NCBI RefSeq assembly: GCF_025141175.1
Contig: NZ_CP081155.1
Coordinates: 2,323,001 to 2,387,000 of the forward strand
Length of the DNA stretch: 64,000 nt
Direction of reading: 5' to 3'
Source: Jannaschia sp. M317
GTDB taxonomy: Bacteria > Pseudomonadota > Alphaproteobacteria > Rhodobacterales > Rhodobacteraceae
Under the pieces are notes generated by a model that saw only the letters and a list, made by a program, of their open reading frames with translations, did not search any database and was not told where the DNA came from. Both the position numbers and the translations under genes were made by a program. Position 1 is the stretch's first letter. Each line of letters begins with the position of its first letter. Shown one piece after another: positions 40,606 to 51,148 of this stretch.

Positions 40606-42408
40606 ATGCCGCTCGATAGCCGAATCGACGAGATCACTGAAACCATTCGCGAACGGTCCCGCCCGACGCGGGATGCCTATCTGGCCCGCATGCGCGCCCA
40701 GGCGCAGGAAGGGCCGCGCCGGGCGCATCTGGAATGCGGCAATCAGGCCCATGCCTATGCCGCCATGGGCGCGCAAAAGGACGACCTGTTGGCCGACCGC
40801 GTCCCCAACATCGGGATCGTGACCGCCTACAACGACATGCTCAGCGCGCATCAGCCGTTCAAGGATTACCCCGACCGCATCAAGGCCGCCGCCCGCGCGG
40901 CCGGCGCCACCGCGCAGTTGGCCGGGGGGGTGCCCGCGATGTGCGACGGCGTCACTCAGGGCCAGGTCGGGATGGAGCTGTCGCTGTTTTCGCGCGACGT
41001 GATCGCCTTGGCCGCAGGCGTGGCGCTTAGCCACAACACATTCGATTCGGCGCTCTATCTGGGCATCTGCGACAAGATCGTGCCTGGTCTGGTGATCGCC
41101 GCCGCGACCTTCGGCTACCTGCCAGGCATTTTCGTCCCCGCTGGTCCGATGACCTCCGGCCTGCCGAACGAAGAGAAATCCCAGGTCCGCCGCGATTATG
41201 CCGAGGGCAAGATCGACCGTGCCGGTCTGATGAAGGCTGAAATGGCCAGCTATCATGGCCCGGGCACCTGTACCTTTTACGGGACGGCCAATTCCAACCA
41301 GATGCTGATGGAATTCATGGGGCTGCACCTGCCCGGTGCGTCCTTCATCAATCCGGGCACGCCGCTGCGCGACGCGCTGACCGAGATGGCGGCGCAGCGC
41401 GCGACCGAGATCACGGCGCTTGGCAATGCCTATACGCCGGTCTGCGACGTGCTGGACGAAAAGGCCTATGTGAACGGCCTCGTGGGCCTGATGGCGACCG
41501 GTGGTTCGACCAACCTCGTGCTGCACCTGATTGCCATGGCCCGGGCGTCCGGGGTGCAGCTGACCTGCGCCGATTTCGACGCTATTTCCGAGGCGACGCC
41601 GCTGATGGCGCGCGTTTATCCGAACGGCTTGGCCGACGTGAACCATTTTCACGCGGCGGGCGGGCTGCCGTTCATGATCGGGCATCTGCTGGACGCGGGC
41701 CTGCTGCACGAAGACGTCTCGACCGTCGCCGGGCAGGGGCTGTCGGCCTATGCGCAGGAACCCAAGCTGACCGAGGGGCGCGTGACCTGGGAACCGGGCC
41801 CCCGCGACAGCCTGAATGACAAGATCCTCAAGACGCCGCAGGACGCCTTCGCCAAGACCGGCGGGCTGAAGCAGGTGCATGGGAACCTGGGCCTCGGCGT
41901 CATGAAAATCAGTGCCGTAGCCCCCGAACTTCATGTGGTCGAAGCCCCCGCGCGCGTCTTTCACACCCAAGACGCGGTGAAGGAAGCGTTCCGCGCGGGC
42001 GAGCTGAACCGCGACTGCGTCGTCGTCGTCCGTTTCCAGGGCCCGCGCGCCAATGGGATGCCGGAATTGCACGGCCTGACCCCGGTTCTGACGGTTCTGC
42101 TGCAACGCGGACACAAGGTCGCGCTGGTCACCGATGGGCGCATGTCCGGCGCCTCTGGCAAGGTGCCTGCCGCCATTCATGTGGCGCCCGAGGCGCTGGA
42201 TGGCGGGCTGATCGCGCGGGTGCAGGACGGCGACATGATCCGCGTTGCCGCCGCCGAAGGTGTGCTGGAATGCCTCGCCGACCTCAGCGATCGCAGCCCC
42301 GCCGCGCCGGACCTCAGCGGCAACAGCCACGGCATCGGACGCGAGTTGTTTGATGTGTTCCGGGCCAATGCCGGACGCTCCGATCAGGGCGCGGGCGTGG
42401 TGGTCTGA
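40606..42408 (+). CDS. edd: Phosphogluconate dehydratase
   Basis: First specific step of the Entner-Doudoroff pathway: 6-phosphogluconate to KDPG. 600 residues from ATG 40606, with AGGAGG 7 bases upstream. IlvD/Edd family iron-sulfur enzyme: cluster cysteine regions [19 protein letters not shown] and [27 protein letters not shown] (in parts), with [20 protein letters not shown] near the C-terminus. It is followed 69 bp later by eda. A LacI-type palindrome overlaps its promoter. Confidence 0.96.
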   Translation: MPLDSRIDEITETIRERSRPTRDAYLARMRAQAQEGPRRAHLECGNQAHAYAAMGAQKDDLLADRVPNIGIVTAYNDMLSAHQPFKDYPDRIKAAARAAGATAQLAGGVPAMCDGVTQGQVGMELSLFSRDVIALAAGVALSHNTFDSALYLGICDKIVPGLVIAAATFGYLPGIFVPAGPMTSGLPNEEKSQVRRDYAEGKIDRAGLMKAEMASYHGPGTCTFYGTANSNQMLMEFMGLHLPGASFINPGTPLRDALTEMAAQRATEITALGNAYTPVCDVLDEKAYVNGLVGLMATGGSTNLVLHLIAMARASGVQLTCADFDAISEATPLMARVYPNGLADVNHFHAAGGLPFMIGHLLDAGLLHEDVSTVAGQGLSAYAQEPKLTEGRVTWEPGPRDSLNDKILKTPQDAFAKTGGLKQVHGNLGLGVMKISAVAPELHVVEAPARVFHTQDAVKEAFRAGELNRDCVVVVRFQGPRANGMPELHGLTPVLTVLLQRGHKVALVTDGRMSGASGKVPAAIHVAPEALDGGLIARVQDGDMIRVAAAEGVLECLADLSDRSPAAPDLSGNSHGIGRELFDVFRANAGRSDQGAGVVV

Positions 42409-42477
42409 CCAAAGCTGGCAATCTGGCCCCATATGGGCCAGAACGCCCCCAACGATGACTTGCAAAGGCCCCAGAAC

Positions 42478-43110
42478 ATGACCCCCCAGGACCAGTCCAA
42501 AGCCGCCCTTGACCTCGCCGGACGCGCGCCGGTCATTCCCGTCCTCGTCCTCAACGACGTGGCCCACGCCGCCCCCCTGGCCGAGGCGCTGGTCGCTGGC
42601 GGCTTGCCCGCGTTGGAGGTGACGTTGCGCACGCCCGCCGCGCTGGATTGCATCCGGGCCATGGCCCAGGTGCCCGGCGGCATCGTTGGCGCGGGCACCT
42701 TGCTGACCCCCGAAGACGTGCGCGCGGCCAAGGCGGCGGGTGCGACCTTCGGTGTCTCGCCAGGTGCGACCGACACCCTGCTACAGGCCTGTATCGACGA
42801 AGACCTGCCGCTTTTGCCCGGTGCCGCGACCGCGACCGAGGCGATGATTCTGCTGGAAAAGGGCTTCACCATGCAGAAGTTCTTTCCAGCCGAGGCGTCG
42901 GGCGGCGCCCCCGCGCTCAAGGGGATCGGTGCCCCCCTGCCTCAGATCACCTTTTGCCCCACCGGCGGCGTCAGCATGAAAAACAAGGACAGCTATCTGT
43001 CTCTGCCGAACGTCATCTGCGTCGGCGGCAGCTGGGTCGCGCCGCAGGACAAGATGGACGCAGGCGATTGGGCCGGGATCGAAACCCTCGCCCGCGAGGC
43101 GCGCGCGTAA
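42478..43110 (+). CDS. eda: KDPG/KHG aldolase
   Basis: Splits KDPG into pyruvate and glyceraldehyde 3-phosphate, completing the Entner-Doudoroff pathway. 210 residues from ATG 42478, with AAAGG upstream; the 15-codon extension lacks similarity. Catalytic Glu in LPALEVTLRT and Schiff-base Lys in MQKFFPAEASGG are present, as are the IVGAGTLLTPEDV and FCPTGGVSMKN phosphate-binding loops. Cotranscribed with edd. Confidence 0.95.
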   Translation: MTPQDQSKAALDLAGRAPVIPVLVLNDVAHAAPLAEALVAGGLPALEVTLRTPAALDCIRAMAQVPGGIVGAGTLLTPEDVRAAKAAGATFGVSPGATDTLLQACIDEDLPLLPGAATATEAMILLEKGFTMQKFFPAEASGGAPALKGIGAPLPQITFCPTGGVSMKNKDSYLSLPNVICVGGSWVAPQDKMDAGDWAGIETLAREARA

Positions 43111-43114
43111 CCCC

Positions 43115-43918
43115 TCAGACGCCGTAGGTCGCCAGGAGGTCATCGACCTCCTGCGCGCCGATCCCGCCCAGGCTGTGGAAATCGCCTGCGCCGAACATCT
43201 CGATCGCCGCATCGCGGATGACCCTGTGCGTCGCCCGCGCCAAGGCAGATCCAAGCGAGATGCGCGCCACCCCGGCTGCCGCGAAATCCGCGCGGACGGA
43301 TTGCGTCCAGGGCCCCGCCGCCAGCGCATTGACGGGGGCGGACACGGCCTCGGTAATGGCCCGCAAATCCGCCATGCCGCCGGGCATCGGACAATAGAGA
43401 ACATCCGCGCCCACCGCCTCAAAGGCCTCCAACCGCCTGATGGCTTCGTCGATGTCATACAGACCGTGCATCACCCCATCGGCCCGCGCGCAGAACACGA
43501 AATCCGCGGGCAGATCCCGCGCCGCTTCGACCGAGGCCTGCATCCTCTCGACCGCGTGGTCAAAGCCGTAGGCCGTGAAATCGGGGGCCACGTCCTCAAA
43601 ACAACAGCCCGCCAGCCCGGTTTCCGCCGCCAGCCGGATCGTCTCGGCGCAGATCTCGGGCGCGGCTCCGTAACCGTCCTCCAGGTCCGCCGAAACGGGC
43701 AGGGGCACCGCGTCGACCAGTTCGCGCGCATGAAACAGCGCCTCTTCGCGCCCGACGCGCCCGCCATCGGGCAAGCCGCGGGTAAAGGCATAGCCCGCCG
43801 AGGACGTCGCAATCGCCTGCGCCCCCAAGGCACCCAGCATCTTGGCCGACCCGATGTCCCAGGCATTCGCAAGGATGAAGGGATCGCCGGGACGGTGAAG
43901 GTCGCGGAACGAGGTCAT
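43115..43918 (-). CDS. Isocitrate lyase/PEP mutase superfamily protein
   Basis: 267 residues, from the ATG at 43918. TIM-barrel enzyme of the ICL/PEPM superfamily: FILANAWDIGSAKMLGALGAQAIATSSAG, VSADLEDGYG with metal ligands, and FVFCARADGVMHG. It lacks the KKCGH catalytic loop of true isocitrate lyase. Family members include oxaloacetate decarboxylase, carboxyphosphonoenolpyruvate mutase and 2-methylisocitrate lyase-like enzymes; which reaction applies here is unclear. It is convergent with eda (4-bp gap). Confidence 0.85.
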   Translation of the reverse strand: MTSFRDLHRPGDPFILANAWDIGSAKMLGALGAQAIATSSAGYAFTRGLPDGGRVGREEALFHARELVDAVPLPVSADLEDGYGAAPEICAETIRLAAETGLAGCCFEDVAPDFTAYGFDHAVERMQASVEAARDLPADFVFCARADGVMHGLYDIDEAIRRLEAFEAVGADVLYCPMPGGMADLRAITEAVSAPVNALAAGPWTQSVRADFAAAGVARISLGSALARATHRVIRDAAIEMFGAGDFHSLGGIGAQEVDDLLATYGV

Positions 43919-44188
43919 GGGGTCATCTCCTTGACGGGCGGGCGGCGCGCGCCACACGCCGGAGCATGCGCCCTGCCGGTCAGAGTGCAAGGCGAATATG
44001 CGTGATCGGCGCCGCACACCGGCCATCGCGGTTGCGACAGGGGGGCGTGCGTGCTAGCGGGCGGACATGGATCGCGTGACCTGCATTATCTGCATCTGAC
44101 GCGCCCGCCGCACCACGGCGGGCCGACGGTGGCCTGCACTCCCGCGCCCGGCCCCACACCCCCGCCCGACGAACCAGGAGACGCCCGG

Positions 44189-45544
44189 ATGGACCGGCCA
44201 CAGATGCGCCTGCGCAATTCCATGACCCGCAAGACCGGGGCCTTCGCCCCGCTCGACCCCGCGAATGTGCGGCTCTATCTCTGCGGGCCGACGGTCTATG
44301 ACCGCGCGCATCTGGGCAATGCGCGCAATGTGATCCTGTTCGATCTACTGTTCCGGCTTTTGCGCCACGACTATGGGGACGCTCACGTCACTTACGTGCG
44401 CAACTTCACCGACGTCGATGACAAGATCAACGCGCGGGCGGCGGCCACTGGGCGGCCCATCGGGGACATCACCGACGAGACGATCGGCTGGTATCATGCC
44501 GATATGGATGCGCTGGGCAACCTGCGCCCCACCCATGAGCCCCGCGCGACGGCCTACATCGCCCAGATGGTGACCATGATCGAGGGCTTGATCGACGCGG
44601 GCCACGCCTATGCGGCGGACGGCCACGTCCTTTTCTCGGTCGCCAGTTTCCCCGACTACGGCACCCTCTCGGGTCGGTCGGTGGATGACATGATCGCGGG
44701 GGCCCGGGTCGAGGTGGCACCCTATAAAAGGGACCCGATGGATTTCGTGCTGTGGAAACCCTCGGACGCGGAAACGCCGGACTGGGACAGCCCATGGGGC
44801 CGGGGGCGCCCCGGTTGGCATATCGAATGCTCTGCCATGGCCAAGGAACTGCTCGGCCCCAGCTTCGACATCCACGGCGGCGGCAACGACCTGATGTTTC
44901 CGCACCACGAAAACGAGCGCGCGCAAAGCTGCTGCGCCGACCCGGACGCGGGCTTTGCACAGGTCTGGCTCCACAACGAGATGCTACTGGTCGAGGGCAG
45001 GAAGATGTCCAAGTCGCTGGGCAATTTCTTCACCGTGCGCGACCTGCTGGATCGCGGCGTGCCGGGCGAGGTCATCCGTTTCGTGTTCCTGTCGACCCAC
45101 TATTCGAAGCCGATGGACTGGACCGAGGAAAAGGCCCGCGAGGCGGAGGCGACGTTGCGAAAATGGCGCGCGCTGGCGGCACCGGGCGGCACGCCCGATC
45201 CGGCGGTCTTGTCGTCCCTGCGCGACGATCTGAACGCCCCCGGTGCCATCGCAGAGCTGCACCGCCTGGCCAAGACGGGCGACGGCGCGATGCTTGCAGC
45301 CTCGGCCGCCGTGCTGGGGCTTTTGACGCCAGAGTTGGGGCAATGGTCCGAGACGGGGGACGACGCGCTGGTCGAGGCCGTCCTTGCCGCGCGGCTGGAT
45401 GCGCGCGCGGGCAAGGATTGGGCCCGAGCCGATGCGCTGCGCGACGGTCTGCTGGCGGCGGGTGTCGTCGTGACCGACGGCAAGGGCAAAGGGTGGGAGG
45501 CCGGAACAGGCTTCGATCCCGCCAAATTGGAGGGGCTGCTGTGA
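44189..45544 (+). CDS. cysS: Cysteinyl-tRNA synthetase
   Basis: Charges tRNA-Cys; 451 residues from the ATG at 44189 (CAGGAG 8 bases upstream). Seen: zinc-site Cys in [18 protein letters not shown] (HIGH-type motif), further ligands in [10 protein letters not shown] and [11 protein letters not shown], and the KMSKS loop [11 protein letters not shown]. The open frame extends 46 codons upstream into low-similarity sequence. It is followed by cimA 67 bp later. Confidence 0.96.
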   Translation: MDRPQMRLRNSMTRKTGAFAPLDPANVRLYLCGPTVYDRAHLGNARNVILFDLLFRLLRHDYGDAHVTYVRNFTDVDDKINARAAATGRPIGDITDETIGWYHADMDALGNLRPTHEPRATAYIAQMVTMIEGLIDAGHAYAADGHVLFSVASFPDYGTLSGRSVDDMIAGARVEVAPYKRDPMDFVLWKPSDAETPDWDSPWGRGRPGWHIECSAMAKELLGPSFDIHGGGNDLMFPHHENERAQSCCADPDAGFAQVWLHNEMLLVEGRKMSKSLGNFFTVRDLLDRGVPGEVIRFVFLSTHYSKPMDWTEEKAREAEATLRKWRALAAPGGTPDPAVLSSLRDDLNAPGAIAELHRLAKTGDGAMLAASAAVLGLLTPELGQWSETGDDALVEAVLAARLDARAGKDWARADALRDGLLAAGVVVTDGKGKGWEAGTGFDPAKLEGLL

Positions 45545-45611
45545 TCACAAAGACGTCCGACCTGGATCACCCCTGGGTCACCCGCTCGGAATACCAAGGG
45601 GTCCACCCCTC

Positions 45612-47207
45612 ATGACCGAACGGCTGTACCTCTACGACACCACCCTGCGCGACGGGCAACAGACCCAGGGCGTGCAATTCTCGGCCTCCGAAAAGGTCGA
45701 GATCGCGACCCTGCTCGATGGCCTCGGCCTCGACTATATCGAGGGCGGCTGGCCCGGCGCGAACCCCACCGACAGCGAGTTCTTCGACGCCGCCCCCAAG
45801 ACCCGCGCGACCCTCACCGCCTTTGGCATGACCAAGCGCGCGGGTCGTTCGGCGGAAAACGACGACGTGCTGGCCGCCGTCGCCAACGCGGGCACGCCCG
45901 CCGTCTGTCTGGTCGGAAAAACCCATCCGTTTCATGTGGATACCGCGCTGGGCATCACCCTGGACGAGAACCTTGAAAACATCCGCGCCTCGATCGCGCA
46001 TCTGGTTTCAATGGGCCGAGAGGCCTTGTTCGACGCAGAGCATTTCTTCGACGGCCACGCCTCCGACCCGGCCTATGCCCGCGCTTGTTGCCAGACCGCC
46101 CTGGAGGCGGGGGCGCGCTGGGTCGTCTTGTGCGACACCAACGGCGGCACAATGCCAGGCCAGATCGCCGAGGTCATCGCGGGCCTCGACCTGCCGGGCG
46201 AAAAACTGGGCATCCACACCCACAACGACACCGAACAGGCGGTCGCCGGATCCCTGGCCGCGGTCGACGCGGGCGTGCGCCAAATTCAAGGCACGCTCAA
46301 TGGGTTAGGCGAACGCTGCGGCAATGCGAACCTGACGTCCCTGATCCCTACGTTGCTGTTGAAAGACCCCTACGCAACCCGGTTCGAGACCGGTGTTTCC
46401 AGGGACAAACTGCCCGGCCTGCTCAAGGTATCCCGCCGCCTGGACGACATCCTGAACCGCGTCCCCCGGCGCGAGGCGGCCTATGTCGGGGCCTCGGCCT
46501 TTGCCCACAAGGCGGGCCTGCACGCCAGCGCGATCCTGAAGGATCCGACCACCTATGAACACGTGCCGCCCGCCTCGGTCGGCAACGCCCGCATCGTGCC
46601 GATGTCCAATCAGGCTGGCCTGTCGAACCTGCGCCGCCGCCTTGCCGAAGCAGGCCTGCCTGGCGACGACACCGCCGCCCTGCGCCGCATCCTGGAACGC
46701 GTCAAGCTGCGCGAGGACGAGGGGTATGCCTATGACGGTGCCCAGGCCAGTTTCGAGTTGATCGCGCGCGAAGAGCTGGGCCTGCTGCCCAACTTCTTCG
46801 AGGTCAAACGCTACCGGGTCACGGTCGAGCGGCGGAAGAACAAATACGACAAGATGGTTTCCCTGTCCGAGGCGGTCGTAGTGCTAAAGGTCGACGGAGA
46901 AAAGAAACTTTCCGTGTCGGAATCGCTGGATCAGACGGGATCAGACCGTGGTCCCGTCAACGCCCTGTCCAAGGCCCTGTTCAAGGACCTGGGCAGCTAT
47001 CAGGACAAGATCGACGACATCCGCCTAACCGATTACCGCGTGCGCATCATGCAGGGCGGGACCGAAGCGGTCACCCGCGTCATCATCGACCATGAAGACG
47101 GGACCGGGCGTCGCTGGTCCACCGTCGGCGTCTCGCCCAACATCGTCGACGCCAGTTTCGAGGCGCTGCTGGACGCGGTGCGCTGGAAACTGTGCCAGGA
47201 TCTGTGA
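45612..47207 (+). CDS. cimA: Citramalate synthase
   Basis: Condenses pyruvate and acetyl-CoA to (R)-citramalate, a threonine-independent route to isoleucine. 531 residues. HMGL-like barrel signature LYDTTLRDGQQTQGVQFSA and GIHTHNDTEQAVAGSLAAV; the C-terminal LeuA-type allosteric domain is present (SYQDKIDDIRLTDYRVRI). Length and the GQQTQG variant distinguish CimA from 2-isopropylmalate synthase. Probably cotranscribed with the downstream squalene-synthase-like gene (4-bp gap). Confidence 0.92.
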   Translation: MTERLYLYDTTLRDGQQTQGVQFSASEKVEIATLLDGLGLDYIEGGWPGANPTDSEFFDAAPKTRATLTAFGMTKRAGRSAENDDVLAAVANAGTPAVCLVGKTHPFHVDTALGITLDENLENIRASIAHLVSMGREALFDAEHFFDGHASDPAYARACCQTALEAGARWVVLCDTNGGTMPGQIAEVIAGLDLPGEKLGIHTHNDTEQAVAGSLAAVDAGVRQIQGTLNGLGERCGNANLTSLIPTLLLKDPYATRFETGVSRDKLPGLLKVSRRLDDILNRVPRREAAYVGASAFAHKAGLHASAILKDPTTYEHVPPASVGNARIVPMSNQAGLSNLRRRLAEAGLPGDDTAALRRILERVKLREDEGYAYDGAQASFELIAREELGLLPNFFEVKRYRVTVERRKNKYDKMVSLSEAVVVLKVDGEKKLSVSESLDQTGSDRGPVNALSKALFKDLGSYQDKIDDIRLTDYRVRIMQGGTEAVTRVIIDHEDGTGRRWSTVGVSPNIVDASFEALLDAVRWKLCQDL

Positions 47208-47211
47208 CGTC

Positions 47212-47979
47212 ATGAGCGATGATCTGACCGCCTGCGCCGGCATCGTGCAGCGGGGCGACCCTGACCGATTTGCCGCTGTGATGGCGGCGCCCGTGGACCT
47301 GCGCCGGATGCTGCTGCCGCTTTATGCGTTCAACGTCGAGGTGGCGCGCGCGCCCTGGGTCACGCAAGAGCCGTTGATCGCAGAGATGCGGCTGCAATGG
47401 TGGCGCGACGCGCTGGAGCAGATCGGCACGGGCGGCCCCGTCCGGCGGCACGAGGTGGTGACCCCGCTGGCCGACATTCTGGACGCAGAGGCGGTTCACG
47501 CGCTGGATGGTCTGATCGAGGCGCGCCGGGCCGACATCGACAAGGGTGCGCCCGAGGGACGGGACGCATTGGTGCAATACCTGGACGAGACGGCTGGCAC
47601 GCTGCTTTGGACTGCGGCCCGCCTGGCGGGTAGCCAGACCGAGGATGCGGTGCGCGCGGCGGGCCGGGCTCAGGGCGTCGTCGGGTTCCTGCGGGCGGTG
47701 CCGGACCTGCTGGCAAAAGGGCATCACGCCCTGCCGCATGGGGACCCGGTCGAGGAGATTCGGGTCCTGGCCGAAACAGGACAACAGGCATTGCGGCAGG
47801 CCCGCGCCTCAGGATTTGATCGGGCCGCGCGACCTGTGCTGGCGGTTTTGGCGGGGGCGTCAAACGTGCTGGCGCGCGTGGCGCGCGCGCCCGAGGCGGC
47901 CTTGGATCAACCAGTCGATCCCGCACCGTTCCGCGTGGCGGCACGCCGGGCCGCGATTGTCACGTTTGGGCGGATCTGA
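47212..47979 (+). CDS. Squalene/phytoene synthase family protein (NDUFAF6-like)
   Basis: 255 residues from ATG 47212. All-helical trans-isoprenyl synthase fold indicated by DRFAAVMAAPVDLRRMLLPLYAFNVEVAR (in parts) and EMRLQWWRDALEQ. The paired DxxxD motifs of true squalene or phytoene synthases are degraded, a feature of the NDUFAF6-type group linked to respiratory complex I assembly. No carotenoid genes are nearby. I therefore favour an assembly or accessory role over terpene synthesis; this is inference. Confidence 0.8.
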   Translation: MSDDLTACAGIVQRGDPDRFAAVMAAPVDLRRMLLPLYAFNVEVARAPWVTQEPLIAEMRLQWWRDALEQIGTGGPVRRHEVVTPLADILDAEAVHALDGLIEARRADIDKGAPEGRDALVQYLDETAGTLLWTAARLAGSQTEDAVRAAGRAQGVVGFLRAVPDLLAKGHHALPHGDPVEEIRVLAETGQQALRQARASGFDRAARPVLAVLAGASNVLARVARAPEAALDQPVDPAPFRVAARRAAIVTFGRI

Positions 47980-47982
47980 GGT

Positions 47983-48489
47983 TCAGGCCGGCGCCGCGCG
48001 CAGATAGCTGCGCATTCCATAGATCAGGGGCGTGCCGTCCTCGGCCACGCGCACGGCGCGCACGGCCCCGATGATGACGTGGTGCGTGCCGATCAGATCG
48101 ACCGCCTGCACCTCGCAATCGAAGCCCGCCAACCCCCGCAGCAGCGGCGCGCCCGTGACGAGGGTGTCGAAATCCACGCCTTCGAACCGCTCGGCCCCAT
48201 CCACGCCTGTGCGGCCTGCGAAACGGTCGGCGAGCGACTGCTGCCCGGCTTCCAACACATTGGTCGCAAAACAGCCGTTGGTCAGAATCGGCTTGGCCGC
48301 CGAAGCGGATCGGTTGACGCAGACCACCAAGGTCGGTGCGTCGCCGTCCGCGCTGACGCTTGTCATGGCCGAGACGGTGACGCCCGCGCGGCCACCCGGC
48401 CCATCGGTCGTGACCACGCTGACGGTCGCGGCGGCGCGGCTCATGGCCTGGATGAAATCTTGGCGGAGGTTTTCCATGTCCCGGGACAT
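47983..48489 (-). CDS. Flavin reductase family protein
   Basis: 168 residues from the ATG at 48489; ATG 48477 is an alternative. FMN-binding split-barrel of the flavin-reductase/HpaC type: AMSRAAATVSVVTTDGPGGRAGVTVSAMTSVSADGDAPTL (in parts), FATNVLEAGQQSLADRFAG, and GTHHVIIGAV near the C-terminus. Such proteins reduce FMN or FAD for partner monooxygenases; no partner is adjacent. It is convergent with the squalene-synthase-like gene and divergent from the agmatinase gene. Confidence 0.88.
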   Translation of the reverse strand: MSRDMENLRQDFIQAMSRAAATVSVVTTDGPGGRAGVTVSAMTSVSADGDAPTLVVCVNRSASAAKPILTNGCFATNVLEAGQQSLADRFAGRTGVDGAERFEGVDFDTLVTGAPLLRGLAGFDCEVQAVDLIGTHHVIIGAVRAVRVAEDGTPLIYGMRSYLRAAPA

Positions 48490-48584
48490 AGCCGAACCGG
48501 AGGCAGTGTCGAGAGACAAGGGGGCTTTCCCTTGTCCACACCGCGTGGCTACCTGCGCGGGACTTTTCCAGATCGGAGGCGGCA

Positions 48585-49550
48585 ATGGCCCTGCAGGACG
48601 CGCGCAATCAGGTGGACATGGGTTTCACGCGGACAGATTCCCGCGGCCTGGCGTTCGAGAACGCGTTCGGTGGCGCGACCTCGGCGTTTCGGCGGCGCTA
48701 CACCAAGGATCTGACGGGATTTGACCTGGCAATCACCGGCGTGCCCTTTGACCAGGCGGTGACCCACCGACCGGGCACCCGGTTCGGCCCCCGCGCCATC
48801 CGCGAGGCCAGCACGCTGCAACCTTTCGATCCGCCGTATTACTGGGACTATTCGCCGCTGGATGAATTTGCGGTGGCAGACTACGGCGATTGCGGGTTCG
48901 ACTATGCCAAGGTGGCGGAATTCCCGGCCACGTTGAAAAACCACGTCGCGGGGATCCTGGACCAGGGCGTGGGGTGTCTGGCCATGGGCGGCGATCACTA
49001 CGTCAGCTTTCCGATCCTGCAGGCCCACGCAGACAAGCATGGACCGCTCAGCCTGATCCAGTTCGACGCCCATTCCGATACCTGGCCTGACGACGACATG
49101 AGCCGAATCGATCACGGCACCATGTTCTACAAGGCCGTGAAAACCGGGATCGTGGATCCCGAAACTTCGGTTCAGATCGGCATCCGCACGGTGAACCCGG
49201 ATACGCTGGGCGTGACCACGATCGACGCCCGCGCCGTGCACGAGGCCGCGCCGGGGGCCGTGGCGCGCCGCATCAAGGAGGTTGTGGGCGACCGCAAATG
49301 CTATGTCACCTTCGACATCGACTGTCTGGACCCGGCCTTTGCGCCTGGGACCGGCACACCGGTCTGGGGTGGTCTGTCGTCTGGGCAGGCGGCGGCGATT
49401 CTGCGGGATCTGGCGGGGATCAACATGGTTGGCGGCGACGTGGTCGAAGTTTCGCCGCCCTATGACACCACTGGGGCGACGGCAATTGCGGGCGCTCATG
49501 TCCTGATGGAGTTGATGTGCCTTTGGGGGTGGACGCGCCGCAAGGCGTGA
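48585..49550 (+). CDS. speB: Agmatinase/ureohydrolase
   Basis: Releases urea from agmatine or a related guanidino compound. 321 residues. The two-manganese ligands are complete: GGDHYVSFP, FDAHSDTW and FDIDCLDPAFAPGTGTP. The N-terminal ITGVPFDQAVTHRPGTRFGPRAIREAS is typical of the agmatinase branch. Substrate assignment within ureohydrolases is moderately sure. Convergent with a short hypothetical gene (18-bp gap). Confidence 0.9.
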   Translation: MALQDARNQVDMGFTRTDSRGLAFENAFGGATSAFRRRYTKDLTGFDLAITGVPFDQAVTHRPGTRFGPRAIREASTLQPFDPPYYWDYSPLDEFAVADYGDCGFDYAKVAEFPATLKNHVAGILDQGVGCLAMGGDHYVSFPILQAHADKHGPLSLIQFDAHSDTWPDDDMSRIDHGTMFYKAVKTGIVDPETSVQIGIRTVNPDTLGVTTIDARAVHEAAPGAVARRIKEVVGDRKCYVTFDIDCLDPAFAPGTGTPVWGGLSSGQAAAILRDLAGINMVGGDVVEVSPPYDTTGATAIAGAHVLMELMCLWGWTRRKA

Positions 49551-49568
49551 CACCCATTCACGGGGCGA

Positions 49569-49985
49569 TCAGACCAGTCCTGCCTGCGGGCAGGCGCGGA
49601 AAAGCGCGACTTCGGGCGCTGCGTCGGTCAGGTCGATTGGCACCACCAGATCGCCCAAGGCCACCAGCGCGCGCCCGCCACCTTCGATGCCGGACAGAAC
49701 ATTCCCGAAGCCTCGGTCCGTAACGGTCAGACGCGGCCCGGTGATCCGGTGCCGCGTGGTGGAAATCGTGAGGTCCACGCCGTCAAAGCGGATCGCCAGA
49801 AAAGGCGCGGGCGGCCATCCCTCGGCGCGGTCCAGGTGTAGCGCGTAGACCCCGCTGGCCGGTTCGAAGGTCACGGTCGTGACAATCCCCTTGTCGTCGT
49901 GTTGCAGGGTGCAGATCGGCGTCGCAGTGAACGTCCAGGCGAAGGCTTGGGCAGGCAGCAGCAGAAAGATCAGATATCGAAGCAT
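49569..49985 (-). CDS. Hypothetical exported protein
   Basis: 138 residues from the ATG at 49985. A signal peptide (MLRYLIFLLLPAQAFA) is followed by a compact domain with one Cys pair (ICTLQ and FRACPQ) that may form a disulfide. No family recognised; the sequence is beta-rich in appearance (VTTVTFEPASGVYALHL). It is divergent from lipA with about 130 bp between. Confidence 0.7.
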   Translation of the reverse strand: MLRYLIFLLLPAQAFAWTFTATPICTLQHDDKGIVTTVTFEPASGVYALHLDRAEGWPPAPFLAIRFDGVDLTISTTRHRITGPRLTVTDRGFGNVLSGIEGGGRALVALGDLVVPIDLTDAAPEVALFRACPQAGLV

Positions 49986-50115
49986 GCCCCTGAGGTAGCG
50001 CGCGGGCGGGATCGGGCCAATCCCGTGCAATGCATGGCGGGGTTGCGACCCTGGGCCACTGGCGCGGCGGCGGGGAATGCCCTACATCAAGGCGACTGAC
50101 GAGCGGAGGAAGCCC

Positions 50116-51069
50116 ATGCGCGACCTGAAGATTCCAGAGCAACGCCACCCCGAAAAGGCCCGTCGCCCGGACAATCCCCAACCGAAAAAACCAAGCTGGA
50201 TCCGGGTCAAGGCACCGGTCGGCAAGGGCTATACCGATACGCGCAACATCATGCGCGAGCACAAGCTGACCACCGTCTGCGAAGAGGCGGGATGCCCTAA
50301 CGTCGGCGAATGCTGGTCCCAGGGTCATGCCACGATGATGATCATGGGCGAGGTCTGCACCCGCGCCTGCACCTTCTGCAACATCGCGACCGGCAAGCCG
50401 CCCGAAGCCCTGGATGTGTTCGAGCCTGGTCGTGTGGCGGATGCGGTGCAAAAGCTGGGGCTGAAGCACGTGGTCATCACCTCGGTCGACCGCGACGATG
50501 TAGAAGACGGCGGGGCCGAGCATTTTGCCCAGACCATTCGCGCCATTCGCAAACGGTCGCCCGAAACCACGATCGAAATCCTGACGCCCGATTTCATCCG
50601 CTGCGCCCCCGAAGCGTTGGAAGTCGTGGTCGCGGCCAAGCCCGATGTGTTCAACCACAACCTGGAAACCGTCCCCGGCCTCTACCCAGAGGTGCGGCCC
50701 GGTGCGCGATATTTTCATTCGCTGCGGCTGTTGCAGCGTGTGAAGGAACTGGACCCCGCGATGTTCACGAAGTCCGGCATCATGGTCGGTCTGGGCGAGG
50801 ACCGGCAGGCCGTTATTCAGGTCATGGAAGACATGCGCGCCGCCGACATCGATTTCCTGACCATCGGTCAATACCTGCAGCCAACGCCCAAGCATCACGC
50901 GGTCGACCGGTTCGTGACCCCCGAAGAATTCGCGAGCTATGAGAAGGCGGCGTTCGGCAAAGGCTTCCTGATGGTGTCCGCGTCTCCTCTGACCCGGTCA
51001 AGCTATCACGCGGGCGATGATTTCGCACGGTTGCGCGCGGCCCGTCTGAAAAAGCTGGGCGGGATCTAG
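50116..51069 (+). CDS. lipA: Lipoyl synthase
   Basis: Radical SAM enzyme that inserts two sulfurs into protein-bound octanoate. 317 residues from ATG 50116 (GGAGGAA 6 bases upstream). The auxiliary cluster motif [12 protein letters not shown] and the radical SAM motif CTRACTFC are intact; [21 protein letters not shown] and the C-terminal [10 protein letters not shown] motif are also typical. lipB is not adjacent. Confidence 0.97.
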   Translation: MRDLKIPEQRHPEKARRPDNPQPKKPSWIRVKAPVGKGYTDTRNIMREHKLTTVCEEAGCPNVGECWSQGHATMMIMGEVCTRACTFCNIATGKPPEALDVFEPGRVADAVQKLGLKHVVITSVDRDDVEDGGAEHFAQTIRAIRKRSPETTIEILTPDFIRCAPEALEVVVAAKPDVFNHNLETVPGLYPEVRPGARYFHSLRLLQRVKELDPAMFTKSGIMVGLGEDRQAVIQVMEDMRAADIDFLTIGQYLQPTPKHHAVDRFVTPEEFASYEKAAFGKGFLMVSASPLTRSSYHAGDDFARLRAARLKKLGGI

Positions 51070-51148
51070 CGCCCGGTTGCGGTGGTATGGCTGACCCCGC
51101 CGAGACCCTGTGCGCGGGCCATTCGTGGCCCGCGATTACCCGTTCCGG

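Noticed and set aside
40579-42567. Long minus-strand open frame opposite edd
   Set aside because: Same reason; low-complexity Arg/Gly/His-rich product with no domain.
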